64,000 nucleotides of DNA, from positions 20,561 to 84,560 of the forward strand of contig NZ_CAMPJD010000012.1 of assembly GCF_946886695.1 (NCBI RefSeq), in the 5' to 3' direction. Below are positions 8,601-17,066 of the stretch, piece after piece (the stretch's first letter is position 1; each line of letters begins with the position of its first letter). The position numbers and the translations under genes are program-made. The DNA comes from an uncultured Pseudoxanthomonas sp. (lineage in GTDB: Bacteria; Pseudomonadota; Gammaproteobacteria; Xanthomonadales; Xanthomonadaceae). The notes under the pieces are model-generated. The model saw only the letters and a list, made by a program, of their open reading frames with translations. It did not search any database and was not told where the DNA came from.

Positions 8601-8627
8601 CGGGATTCCTTTCGTTGAGGAATCCCG
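8601..8627 (+). promoter_or_regulatory. Hairpin that encloses the ribosome binding site of the M28 gene
   Basis: A perfect 10-bp inverted repeat, CGGGATTCCT (8601-8610) and AGGAATCCCG (8618-8627), has a 7-base loop and ends at the base before the ATG. The GAGGA Shine-Dalgarno is in the right arm and would be paired when the hairpin forms. A -10-like TAGAAT (8595-8600) lies directly upstream. Confidence 0.55.
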
Positions 8628-10325
8628 ATGTCCCGCAAGTTGATGCTGCTGCTTGTCGCTTCCGCCGCACTGACGGCGTGCAAGCGCGAAGCCGAGGTCC
8701 CCGCGCCAGAATCCGCCACGCCGCCCGCTGCGGCGCACACCTTTACCGCCGACATCACCGAGGGCGACTTCGCCGACATGGTGAACGCGCTGGCGTCGGA
8801 CGAGTTCGAAGGCCGCGCGCCCGGCTCGGCCGGCGAAGAGAAGACCACCGCCTACCTCGAAGCGCAGATGAAGCGCATCGGCCTGCAGCCGGGCAACAAC
8901 GGCAGTTATTTCCAGGACGTGCCGATGGTGGAGACCACCGCCGACGAGGCCGCGACCACGCTGTCGCTGACCACCTCCGCCGGCACCCGCGACCTGAAGT
9001 TCGGCACCGATTACGTCATCGGCACCCGCACCGGCGAGACCCAGGTCAAGCTGGACGCCAGCGAGCTGGTGTTCGTCGGCTATGGCGTGGATGCGCCGGA
9101 ACAGAAGTGGAACGACTACGCCGGCCAGGACTGGACCGGCAAGACCGTCGTGATGTTCGTCAACGACCCGGGCTTCCACGCCAAGGACGAGACGCTGTTC
9201 GGCGGCAACCGCATGACCTACTACGGCCGCTGGACGTACAAGTTCGAGGAAGCCGCGCGCAAGGGCGCCGCCGCGGCCCTGATCGTGCACGACACCCCCG
9301 GTGCCAGCTATGGCTGGGACGTGGTGAAGAACTCCTGGGCCGGCCCGCAGTACGACCTGCCCGCCAAGGATGATCCGGAAAAGCGGATCCCGATGCAGGG
9401 CTGGTTGAGCGCCGACGCCGCCAAACAGCTGTTCACCGATGCCGGCCTCGACCTCGACGCGGCCTACGCCAGCGCCGGCAAGCGCGGCTTCAAACCCGTG
9501 CCGCTGAAGGCCAAGGCCTCCGCTTCCTTGACCAGCACCATCACCGAGAAGACCTCGCGCAACGTCATCGGCGTACTGCCGGGCAGCAGCAAGCCCGACG
9601 AAGCCGTGCTGTACATGGCGCACTGGGACCACCTCGGCAAGCACGAAGGCGAAGAGGGCGACAACATCTACAACGGCGCCGTCGACAACGCGACCGGCGT
9701 GGCCGGCATCCTGGAGATCGCCGAGGCGTTCGCCCACCAGGAGCCGAAGCCTGCGCGTTCGGTGGTGTTCGTGGCGGTGACGCTGGAGGAATCCGGCCTG
9801 CTCGGTTCCAAGTACTACGTCGCCCACCCGACCTTCCCGCTCGACAAGATCGCCGGCGTGATCAACCTCGATGCCATGAGCGTGGGCGGCAAGTCGCGCG
9901 ACTTCGTCGTCACCGGCAAGGGCAACTCGCAGCTCGAAGACATGCTGAAGGTCTACGCCGACCAGCAGGGCCGCGTGCTCGCCGAGGAAGGCAACCCGGC
10001 CGGCGGCTACTACTTCCGCAGCGACCACTTCAACTTCGCCAAGGCCGGCGTGCCGGCGCTGTACGCCAAGGGCGGCAACGATCTGCTGGAAGGCGGCGTG
10101 GACGCCGGCAAGGCGGCGAGCGAGGAATACGCCAAGCGCTACCACCAGGCCAGCGACGAGGTGCACGACGGCTGGAAGCTCGACGGCGTGGTCCAGGACC
10201 TGCAGGCGCTGTACGGCGTGGGCAAGGACCTGGCTGTCGCCGACACGTGGCCGAACTGGTATGAAGGCAACCCGTTCAAGGCCGCGCGCGACACGATGAT
10301 GAAGGCGGAACCGGCGAAGCAGTAA
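8628..10325 (+). CDS. M28 family zinc aminopeptidase, lipoprotein
   Basis: The 565-residue protein has a lipoprotein signal (lipobox LTAC, cysteine near residue 18) and then a protease-associated domain inserted in an M28 peptidase domain. The two-zinc site is visible as AHWDHLG (His), GAVDNATGV (bridging Asp), TLEESGLLGS (catalytic Glu and ligand Glu), INLDAM (Asp) and RSDHFNF (His). M28 enzymes remove N-terminal residues from peptides. Here the enzyme would be membrane-anchored and face the periplasm or cell surface. A hairpin covers its ribosome binding site. A strong terminator follows at 10347. Confidence 0.92.
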   Translation: MSRKLMLLLVASAALTACKREAEVPAPESATPPAAAHTFTADITEGDFADMVNALASDEFEGRAPGSAGEEKTTAYLEAQMKRIGLQPGNNGSYFQDVPMVETTADEAATTLSLTTSAGTRDLKFGTDYVIGTRTGETQVKLDASELVFVGYGVDAPEQKWNDYAGQDWTGKTVVMFVNDPGFHAKDETLFGGNRMTYYGRWTYKFEEAARKGAAAALIVHDTPGASYGWDVVKNSWAGPQYDLPAKDDPEKRIPMQGWLSADAAKQLFTDAGLDLDAAYASAGKRGFKPVPLKAKASASLTSTITEKTSRNVIGVLPGSSKPDEAVLYMAHWDHLGKHEGEEGDNIYNGAVDNATGVAGILEIAEAFAHQEPKPARSVVFVAVTLEESGLLGSKYYVAHPTFPLDKIAGVINLDAMSVGGKSRDFVVTGKGNSQLEDMLKVYADQQGRVLAEEGNPAGGYYFRSDHFNFAKAGVPALYAKGGNDLLEGGVDAGKAASEEYAKRYHQASDEVHDGWKLDGVVQDLQALYGVGKDLAVADTWPNWYEGNPFKAARDTMMKAEPAKQ

Positions 10326-10346
10326 GCCGCGTCCCGATGCGCGATG

Positions 10347-10376
10347 AAAACGGCGCCGAGAGGCGCCGTTTTCTTT
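10347..10376 (+). terminator. Rho-independent terminator after the M28 peptidase gene
   Basis: AAAACGGCGCC and GGCGCCGTTTT form an 11-bp stem with a GAGA loop, followed by TTCTTT. Confidence 0.9.
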
Positions 10377-10430
10377 ATGTATGTCGATTCCTTCTCCCTT
10401 CGCGACCAATCCCTTCTCCCCGCGCGCGAG

Positions 10431-10534
10431 GAGAAGGTGCCCGGAGGGCGGATGAGGGGCGAGCACGGTAAAGGTACTGCACGCGCAGGCATCGCCACTC
10501 CGTTCGCCCCTCACCCGCCTTCGGCACCCTCTCC
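10431..10534. repeat. Long imperfect inverted repeat between M28 and MAPEG genes
   Basis: The left arm (about 10431-10462) and the right arm (about 10504-10534) are about 31-base imperfect reverse complements, sharing GAGGGGCGA/TCGCCCCTC and GGTGCC/GGCACC blocks. About 40 bases separate them. A further small hairpin with CTCCCCG/CGGGGAG follows at 10531-10550. The rest of 10377-10617 holds no gene that I can support. The element resembles the dispersed extragenic repeats of high-GC proteobacteria. Confidence 0.65.
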
Positions 10535-10617
10535 CCGTTTTACGGGGAGAGGGAATTGCTAATGGACTCCGATGGAGTACACCCACTACCCTGCGCCATC
10601 CTCGGAGGGAAAAGCTC

Positions 10618-11010
10618 ATGTCCATCGCCTACTGGTGCATCCTGATCACCGCGCTGCTGCCGTACCTGTGGGTCTTCATCGCCAAGCGGTCCGGCGAGCG
10701 CTACAACAACCGCAACCCGCGCGCGTGGGTCGCCAAACAGGAAGGCAACTACAAGGTGCAGCGCGCCAACGCCGCGCACCTCAACGGCTTCGAGGCGTTT
10801 CCCGCGTTCGTCGCCGGCGTGCTGATGGCGCAGTTGGCCGGCGTGCCGGTCAACCTGGTTACGCCACTCTCGGTGGCGTTCGTGGTAGCACGGATCTTCC
10901 ACGGCTGGTTCTACCTGATCGACATGCACGCCATGCGCAGCTTGTCGTGGCTGTTGGGCATGCTGTGCGCCGTCGGACTCATGGTGCTGGCGGCATTGCA
11001 GGTGGGCTGA
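10618..11010 (+). CDS. MAPEG family membrane protein
   Basis: The 130-residue protein has four predicted transmembrane helices and the family block NNRNPRAWVAKQEG followed by RANAAHLNGFEAFPAF. MAPEG proteins include microsomal glutathione transferases and eicosanoid enzymes; bacterial members of this short type are mostly uncharacterised. The ATG at 10618 is preceded by GGAGGGAAAAG, a strong ribosome binding site. Its 3' end overlaps the convergent LuxR-type gene by 32 bases. Confidence 0.88.
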   Translation: MSIAYWCILITALLPYLWVFIAKRSGERYNNRNPRAWVAKQEGNYKVQRANAAHLNGFEAFPAFVAGVLMAQLAGVPVNLVTPLSVAFVVARIFHGWFYLIDMHAMRSLSWLLGMLCAVGLMVLAALQVG

Positions 11011-11560
11011 CGCCTGCATCCACTGCAGTGCGCGGCACCAGCAGATCTTCCAGGAAGAACGCAGCCAGCTCCGAGCGTCCGGCCAGCCCGGCCTTCGCGT
11101 AGATCGATGCCGATTGCGCACGCACCGTCTTCTCGTGCGTGCCGCGCAGATCCGCGATCTCGCGGAGTCCGAGGCCCTTCAGCAGCAGGAAGGCCACCTC
11201 CTTCTCGGCCGGCGACAGGCGCCATGCATCCAGCTGCGCGTCGATGGAGCGCGACAATCCTTCCACGTGGCGTCGCGCCTGCTGTCGCCAAGTCTCGGCC
11301 TGGGCACGAACATGGCTGAGATCCTCCGCCTGCCTGATCAGCCGGCGGCGCAGGCGCAGCGTGCTGCGCAACAGGTGCATGGCGCCCAGCAGGGCCAGTC
11401 CGGCGGCCAGACTTTCCAGCGCCACGTGCCAGGCGGACGCGCCCTGCCGCAGGTCGCCCACGACATCGGTCACCACCAACAGCGCGATCAGCAGCAGGAC
11501 GCCTGCGATGACGCCGCGTTCGCTGCCCCGCAGAGGACGACGCTCAACTGTGGGGGACAT
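10979..11560 (-). CDS. Membrane-anchored LuxR-type transcriptional regulator
   Basis: The 193-residue protein has two predicted transmembrane helices at about residues 16-35 and 45-65. A basic, coiled-coil linker follows, and then a LuxR-type helix-turn-helix: LSPAEKEVAFLLLKGLGLREIADLRGTHEKTVRAQSASIYAKAG, quoted here only by its ends LSPAEKEV and YAKAGL (about 116-160). There is no receiver domain. The start at ATG 11560 lies 17 bases inside the end of the upstream cytochrome b gene, so the two are probably co-transcribed and coupled. I infer that it senses a membrane or redox state. Target genes are unknown. Confidence 0.8.
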   Translation of the reverse strand: MSPTVERRPLRGSERGVIAGVLLLIALLVVTDVVGDLRQGASAWHVALESLAAGLALLGAMHLLRSTLRLRRRLIRQAEDLSHVRAQAETWRQQARRHVEGLSRSIDAQLDAWRLSPAEKEVAFLLLKGLGLREIADLRGTHEKTVRAQSASIYAKAGLAGRSELAAFFLEDLLVPRTAVDAGVSPPAMPPAP

Positions 11561-12323
11561 GCTCGGCCCGCTCCCCGCGCGCATGCGCTTCTTGTTCGGC
11601 CTGCTCGTCGTCTGCACCACTCCGTTCCCCGGATCCCTCGTCCGCCTCACGGAGCATCAGTGTCTGGCCGAAGAGCGTGACACGGCCACGGCTGGCATCG
11701 TAGCGACTCGCGACGCCTGCGCCCACCGCCGCCAGCGCCGCGATGAACACCAGCGCCATGCCCGCGTGCAGGCGCACATCGCCAGCCGCGACCGCAACGC
11801 CGTGCTTGCGCCCGTTTACCATGCTCAGCGGGAGTGCGTCGCGGTGTCGCAGTACGTGCACCACCACGCCGGCCACATGCAGCAACGCCACGGCCAGGAA
11901 GGCGTTGGCCAGCACCTCGTGAACCTCCTCCACCGCGTGCGGCGCCACCCCAGCGACCATCGCCAGTCCAGTGCCCGCCAGGCCCAGACCCAGCACCATC
12001 ATCACCAGCGCAGCCCAACTGGAGGCGGGGTTGTGTCCCGCCCACGTCCGTGCCCGTCCGGACAGCACGCCATGAAGATAGCGTCCCAGCACGGCGGGGC
12101 TCAGGCTGAGATCCGACAGTCGCGCATGCCGTGTTCCCACCACGCCCCACAGCAGGCGCAGCAACACCGCCGTCGCCAGCAGGCCACCGGCCAGCATGTG
12201 CAGCACGAACCGCGGCGAATCGTCATCGAACGTACTGCCGACGGCGTACGCGAAGACGAACAGGCTGGCGAAGGTCCAGTGAAAGACCCGCGTGGGCAGG
12301 TCATAGATGCGAGGGGAAGACAT
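11544..12323 (-). CDS. Cytochrome b561-type (Ni/Fe-hydrogenase b-type) membrane protein
   Basis: The 259-residue protein opens with IYDLPTRVFHWTFASLF, which is the classic first helix of the cytochrome b/b6 family with a heme-ligand histidine. Further histidines in HMLAGG and in the later helices (EVHEVLANAF, LLHVAGVVVHVL) fit a di-heme four-helix b-type cytochrome. A C-terminal hydrophilic tail rich in Glu and His follows a fifth hydrophobic segment. Such proteins pass electrons between quinones and periplasmic partners. The partner is not obvious here. The ATG at 12323 was chosen because it starts the family motif. The gene overlaps the LuxR-type regulator downstream. Confidence 0.85.
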   Translation of the reverse strand: MSSPRIYDLPTRVFHWTFASLFVFAYAVGSTFDDDSPRFVLHMLAGGLLATAVLLRLLWGVVGTRHARLSDLSLSPAVLGRYLHGVLSGRARTWAGHNPASSWAALVMMVLGLGLAGTGLAMVAGVAPHAVEEVHEVLANAFLAVALLHVAGVVVHVLRHRDALPLSMVNGRKHGVAVAAGDVRLHAGMALVFIAALAAVGAGVASRYDASRGRVTLFGQTLMLREADEGSGERSGADDEQAEQEAHARGERAEHVPHS

Positions 12324-12422
12324 GACGGCACGCTCCGCGGGAAGGGCGCCCACCTTCGCGCCGGCGTGCTACGGCGTCATCGGACAAATGCCGCATGCCT
12401 GCGGCATCAAGGCGTTACGTCA

Positions 12423-13151
12423 TCAGCGCAGGTCGCGCTCCCATCCGAACAGCGCGAACGCCTTGCGGAACTCGTCGTCCAGCGGCGCTATCGCCCCGAT
12501 ACGCTCGCCGGTGACCGGATGCGGGAACGACAGCCGCACCGCGTGCAGCAGCATGCGGTGCACGCCCTGCATGCGGAAGTTCCGGTTGTGCCGGCCATCG
12601 CCATGGCTGGTATCCCCGATCAGGTGATGGAAGGCGTGCTTGAGGTGCCGGCGGATCTGGCGGAAGCGGCCGGTCTCCGGCTGGCAGCGCAGCAACGCGT
12701 AGCGCGAGGTCTCGAAGCCGCCCGACGGCAACGGCAGCTCGCCCGTCGCCAGTCGCACGAAGCGCGTCACCGACGGCTTCTTTTCCGGCTTGCCCGGGCC
12801 GCCATCGAGCGGATGATCGACGATGAAATCCGGTTCCGGCCAGCCGCGGCACACCGCGAGGTAATCCTTCTCCACCTCGCGCGACATCAACACCTTGCCC
12901 AGCGTCGAGGCGCTCTCGCGGTCGAATGCCACCAACAGGCAACCGCTGGTGGCGCGGTCCAGCCGGTGGATCAGGAAGATGGGGCGGCCGAACTGCGCGC
13001 GCAGCCGGTCGGCGACGAAATCCGTTTCCCCACCGGCCAGCTTGCTGTCGTGCGCCATCACACCCGCGGGCTTGTTGACCACTGCGATATGCGCATCCGC
13101 ATACAGCACGGGCACTGCGCCGTCGCCCGTCTTCGTCTCACCGTAATCCAT
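12423..13151 (-). CDS. truC: tRNA pseudouridine(65) synthase TruC-like
   Basis: The 242-residue protein is an RluA/RsuA-superfamily pseudouridine synthase. The catalytic aspartate is D65 in IHRLDRATSG. The block GRFRQIRRHLKHAFHHLIGD followed by HGDGRHNR is characteristic of TruC, which modifies U65 of some tRNAs. The S4 domain of RluC/D is absent, which also fits TruC. The start ATG at 13151 matches the family length. A longer frame exists upstream but crosses the divergent M16 gene region. The exact substrate rests on homology only. Confidence 0.85.
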   Translation of the reverse strand: MDYGETKTGDGAVPVLYADAHIAVVNKPAGVMAHDSKLAGGETDFVADRLRAQFGRPIFLIHRLDRATSGCLLVAFDRESASTLGKVLMSREVEKDYLAVCRGWPEPDFIVDHPLDGGPGKPEKKPSVTRFVRLATGELPLPSGGFETSRYALLRCQPETGRFRQIRRHLKHAFHHLIGDTSHGDGRHNRNFRMQGVHRMLLHAVRLSFPHPVTGERIGAIAPLDDEFRKAFALFGWERDLR

Positions 13152-13233
13152 GAATCTGCGTGCCTTCCAAATCTGCGAAACTCGGGGTTCGCCGCACGCG
13201 ATGGACGCACGCGGCCCTGATGGAGGATTGTGG

Positions 13234-16020
13234 ATGAAGTCACCCCGTTTCATTGTCGCACTCGGCTTGGCCGTGGCGCTTGCCTTGGGCCAGCCCGCGA
13301 ACCTCTACGCCGCACCCGCGCTGCCGAAGGGCATCACCGCCGGCCCCAGCATCGAAGGTATCAGCGAGTACACGCTGGCCAACGGCCTGCGTGTGCTGGT
13401 GTTCCCCGACGCCACCAAACCCACCGTGACCGTCAACCTGGTCTACGGCGTGGGTTCGGTGCACGAGAACTACGGCGAGACCGGCATGGCGCACCTGCTG
13501 GAGCACCTGCTGTTCAAGGGCACGCCCACGCAGTCCGACATCAGCGGCGAGATGAAGAAGCGCGGCATCGACTTCAATGCCACCACCGGTCTGGACCGCA
13601 CCAACTACTTCGCCTCCTTCCCGGCCAACACCGACACGCTGGAGTGGGTGCTGAAGATGGAAGCGGACCGCATGGTCCACTCGAATGTCGCGAAGAAGGA
13701 CCTCGACAGCGAGATGACCGTGGTCCGCAACGAGCTGGAAGCGGGCGAGAACAGCCCCGGTGGCGTGCTGTTCCAGCGCATCCGCTCGACGGCGTTCCTG
13801 TGGCACAACTACGGCAACACCACCATCGGCGCACGCAGCGACGTGGAGGGCGTGCCGATCGACAAACTGCAGGCGTTCTACCGGCAGTGGTACCAGCCCG
13901 ACAATGCCACCCTCATCCTCGCTGGCCGCCTCGACTCCGCCGACACGCTGGCCCGCGTCGCACGCCATTTCGGCGCGTTGAAGAAGCCCACCCGCGCATT
14001 GCCGCGTTTCTACACGCAGGAACCCGCGCAGGATGGCGAGCGCGAAGTCACGGTGCGCCGCGTCGGAAACCTGCGGCTGGTCGCGGCCGCCTACCATGCC
14101 CCCGCGGTGGCGCATCCGGACAACGCGCCGCTGAGCGTGCTGGCCAATGTGCTGGGACACACACCCGGCGGCCGCCTGCACAAGGCGCTGGTGGAAACCA
14201 AGCTGGCCGCCGGCAGCGGCGCCAGCAGCGAGTCCATGCGCGACCCCGGCTTGCTGACCGTGGTGGCCGTGGTGCCCAACGACGGCGATGCCGCGAAGAC
14301 GGAAGCCGAACTCCTGAAGCAGGTCGAGCAGCTCGCCACGCGCCCGGTCACGCAGCAGGAAGTGGACGAGGCGAAGCAGCGCATCGGCAACGCCTACGAC
14401 CTGTACTTCACCGACGTCAACGCCGTGGGCATGGGTCTGTCCGAGTTCCAGTCCGCCGGTGACTGGCGCCTGCTGTTCACCAGTCGCGATGCCATTGCGA
14501 AGGTCACCGCCGACGACATCAACCGCGTCGCCGCGGCATACCTGAAGTCGAGCAACCGCACGCTGGGCCGCTTCATTCCCACCACAGCACCGGAGCGCGT
14601 CGAGATTCCGGCCGCGCCCGCGGTCGCGTCGCTGGTGGACGGCTACATCGGTCGCGCCGCCGTGAGCGCGGGCGAGCAGTTCGATCCCTCGCCGAAGAAC
14701 ATCGAGGCACGCACGCAGACCTTCACCCTGGGCGACGGCCTGAAGGTGTCATTGCTACCGAAGAAGACGCGCGGCGGCACGGTGGTCGTCGACGCCAACT
14801 TCCGCTTCGCCGATGAAGCCTCGCTCACCGGCCGCGAAGGTGCCGCCGGCATGGCCGGCGCCATGCTGATGCGCGGCAGCAAGACGATGACGCGCGAACA
14901 GATCGACCAACGCCTGGAACAGCTGAAGACGCAGGGCAGCGTGAGCGGAAGCCTGCAAGGCGCCAGCATCGGCCTGCAGACGCGCCGCGAACACCTGGCC
15001 GATGCCTTGGCGCTGGCCGCCGACGTCTTGCGCAATCCCGCGTTTCCGGAAGGCGAGTTCGAACAGCTGCGCCTGCAGGCGCTGACCGGCATGGAAGCCT
15101 CGCGGCAGGAGCCGGGGGCCATCGCCGGCCGTGCGCTGGCGCAGTACTTCGACCCGTGGCCCGCCGGCCATCCGCTGCGCAACCGCACGCTGGATGAGTC
15201 GCTGGCCATGATGAAGGCCTTGAAGCTGGACGACGTCCGCGCGTTCCACCGCGATTTCTACGGCACTGCCAACGGCGAGATCGCCATCGTCGGCGATTTC
15301 GATCCGGCGGCCGTGCGCGCGCAGCTGGAGCAGCTGTTCGCCGGCTGGAAGAGCGGCAAGCCGTACGCGTCCATCGCCACCCGCTACACCAGCGTCGCTC
15401 CGAAGCAGGACCGCTTCGAGACACCGGACAAGCCCAACGCCGTGCTGCTGGCCCGCCACAACCTGTCGCTGAAGGTCACCGACGCGGACTACCCGGCGAT
15501 GGTGATCGCCAACCGGGTGTTCGGTGGTGGTGCACTGAAGTCGCGCCTGGGTGATCGCATCCGCCAGCAGGAAGGCCTTAGCTATGGCGTCTCCAGTGGC
15601 GTGCGTGCCGACGACAGCCGGACCGGCCAGGACGATGCCGGCAGCTTCAGCATCCAGGCCATCGCCGCGCCGGAAAACATGGCGAAGGTGGAAGCGCTGG
15701 TGCGCGAAGAGCTGGCGAAGCTGGTCAGGGATGGCATCACGGCCGGGGAGCTGAAGGATGCGGTGGCCGGCACGCTGACCGAACGCCAGCAGGGCCGCGC
15801 CGAAGACGGCAGCGTCGCCGGCATGCTGACCGACCAGTTGTTCTTCGGTCGCACGATGCAGTTCACCGCCGACCTCGACGCCAAGTACGCCGCGCTGACG
15901 GTGGACCAGGTGAACGCCGCGATCCGCAAGCACTTCAAGCCGGAGGCGCTGAGCGTATTCCTGGCAGGCGATTTCGCGAGGAAGGCGGGAGCAGCAGCTA
16001 CCGCGTCGCCGACGAAGTAG
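13234..16020 (+). CDS. M16 family zinc metallopeptidase, exported (two-repeat form)
   Basis: The 928-residue protein has a signal peptide ending near LYAAPA and two M16 halves. The N-terminal half holds the inverted zinc motif HLLEH (87-91) with the downstream acidic ligand in NELEAGENSP. The second half (from about residue 500) lacks the zinc motif and is structural, with the RIRQQEGLSYGV block conserved in the family. M16 enzymes degrade peptides in an enclosed chamber. GGAGG precedes the ATG at 13234, which decides the start over the ATG at 13150. A paralogue lies at 28374-31235. A terminator follows. Confidence 0.92.
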   Translation: MKSPRFIVALGLAVALALGQPANLYAAPALPKGITAGPSIEGISEYTLANGLRVLVFPDATKPTVTVNLVYGVGSVHENYGETGMAHLLEHLLFKGTPTQSDISGEMKKRGIDFNATTGLDRTNYFASFPANTDTLEWVLKMEADRMVHSNVAKKDLDSEMTVVRNELEAGENSPGGVLFQRIRSTAFLWHNYGNTTIGARSDVEGVPIDKLQAFYRQWYQPDNATLILAGRLDSADTLARVARHFGALKKPTRALPRFYTQEPAQDGEREVTVRRVGNLRLVAAAYHAPAVAHPDNAPLSVLANVLGHTPGGRLHKALVETKLAAGSGASSESMRDPGLLTVVAVVPNDGDAAKTEAELLKQVEQLATRPVTQQEVDEAKQRIGNAYDLYFTDVNAVGMGLSEFQSAGDWRLLFTSRDAIAKVTADDINRVAAAYLKSSNRTLGRFIPTTAPERVEIPAAPAVASLVDGYIGRAAVSAGEQFDPSPKNIEARTQTFTLGDGLKVSLLPKKTRGGTVVVDANFRFADEASLTGREGAAGMAGAMLMRGSKTMTREQIDQRLEQLKTQGSVSGSLQGASIGLQTRREHLADALALAADVLRNPAFPEGEFEQLRLQALTGMEASRQEPGAIAGRALAQYFDPWPAGHPLRNRTLDESLAMMKALKLDDVRAFHRDFYGTANGEIAIVGDFDPAAVRAQLEQLFAGWKSGKPYASIATRYTSVAPKQDRFETPDKPNAVLLARHNLSLKVTDADYPAMVIANRVFGGGALKSRLGDRIRQQEGLSYGVSSGVRADDSRTGQDDAGSFSIQAIAAPENMAKVEALVREELAKLVRDGITAGELKDAVAGTLTERQQGRAEDGSVAGMLTDQLFFGRTMQFTADLDAKYAALTVDQVNAAIRKHFKPEALSVFLAGDFARKAGAAATASPTK

Positions 16021-16038
16021 ACCGCATGCTCCGCACGA

Positions 16039-16066
16039 AACGGCCCCGCAAGGGGCCGTTCTCGTT
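16039..16066 (+). terminator. Rho-independent terminator after the M16 gene
   Basis: AACGGCCCC and GGGGCCGTT form a 9-bp stem with a GCAA tetraloop, followed by CTCGTTT. Confidence 0.85.
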
Positions 16067-16125
16067 TCCAGGACCCGATGATCGCTCTCCTCCCCCTGTG
16101 CGCGGGAAGAAGGGCGAGGCACGCG

Positions 16126-16986
16126 CTACGGCAGACGCAGCGTCACCACCAGCGGGAAGTGATCGGACGGATAGCGGTTGTTCCAGCGCGTAGTCACCGA
16201 GGTGATCGACTCCAATTGCACGCCGCGGACGAAGATCCAGTCGATGCGACGGTCGGCCTTGCCGGTAAATCCATGGAACGTGGCTTCGATGCCTTCCACC
16301 CGCGGCGCGGTCATCCACGCATCCTGCAGCGTCTGCGCCAGAACGGCATGCACGTCCGAATCGGGCACGGTGTTGAAATCACCGGTCAGCACCACCGGCA
16401 CGTCGTCCGGCAGCGTGGCCAGGTGGCGCGCGATGGCCTGCGCGCCCTTTACGCGAGCAGCCTCGTCCTGCTCGCGGTACGGCAGGTGGGTGTTGAGCAG
16501 GTAGAAGCGCCTGCCGTCGTCGCGCCGCTCGAACAGCGCCCACGTCACCATGCGGGGATGGGGATGGCCCCAGGTGATGCTGCCCGGCACGTCGGGCGTG
16601 TCGGACAGCCAGAAGTCCCCGGATTCGACCACCGTCAGCCGGTCCTTCCGGTAGAACACGCCCATGCGCTCACCGCCGCCATCGGCCTCGCGCCCACGCC
16701 CGAACCATGCGTACTTCGGCAGCTCTCGCGCCAGATGGTCCGCCTGCGCCTTCACCAGTTCCTGCAGGCCGATCACGTCGGGCTGCTGCTCCCGCAGCAT
16801 GCGCAGCGCCAGCGGCTTGCGCGTTTCCCAGTAGTCCACGCCGTCGCTCTCCGCCGGCAGGCGGATGTTGAAGCTCATGATGCGCAGGGCATTGTTGGGC
16901 TTTGCCGGCGGCACGTCGGTGGCTTGGGCTTGCAGACCGGTGGTGGCGAGGATCATCACGATCAGGATGGCGCGGAGGAGAGGCAT
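16126..16986 (-). CDS. Endonuclease/exonuclease/phosphatase family protein, exported
   Basis: The 286-residue protein has a signal peptide ending in LQAQA and an EEP (DNase I/exonuclease III-like) fold. Motifs are LRIMSFNIRLP (Asn), PDVIGLQEL (catalytic Glu), LLNTHLPYRE (His/Asn), VVLTGDFNTVP (Asp/Asn) and YPSDHFPLVV (Asp-His pair). Proteins of this group with a signal peptide are usually phosphodiesterases or sphingomyelinase/inositol-phosphatase-like enzymes rather than DNA repair enzymes. The gene stands alone, divergent from the unknown gene at 17067. The substrate is not determined. Confidence 0.88.
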   Translation of the reverse strand: MPLLRAILIVMILATTGLQAQATDVPPAKPNNALRIMSFNIRLPAESDGVDYWETRKPLALRMLREQQPDVIGLQELVKAQADHLARELPKYAWFGRGREADGGGERMGVFYRKDRLTVVESGDFWLSDTPDVPGSITWGHPHPRMVTWALFERRDDGRRFYLLNTHLPYREQDEAARVKGAQAIARHLATLPDDVPVVLTGDFNTVPDSDVHAVLAQTLQDAWMTAPRVEGIEATFHGFTGKADRRIDWIFVRGVQLESITSVTTRWNNRYPSDHFPLVVTLRLP

Positions 16987-17066
16987 GGCGGTCTTCCGGT
17001 TCGACTCGCACCAGTATAGGAACTGCGGTAACGTCGCGCCCCATTGGGGAGAGAAGGAGTTCGATC

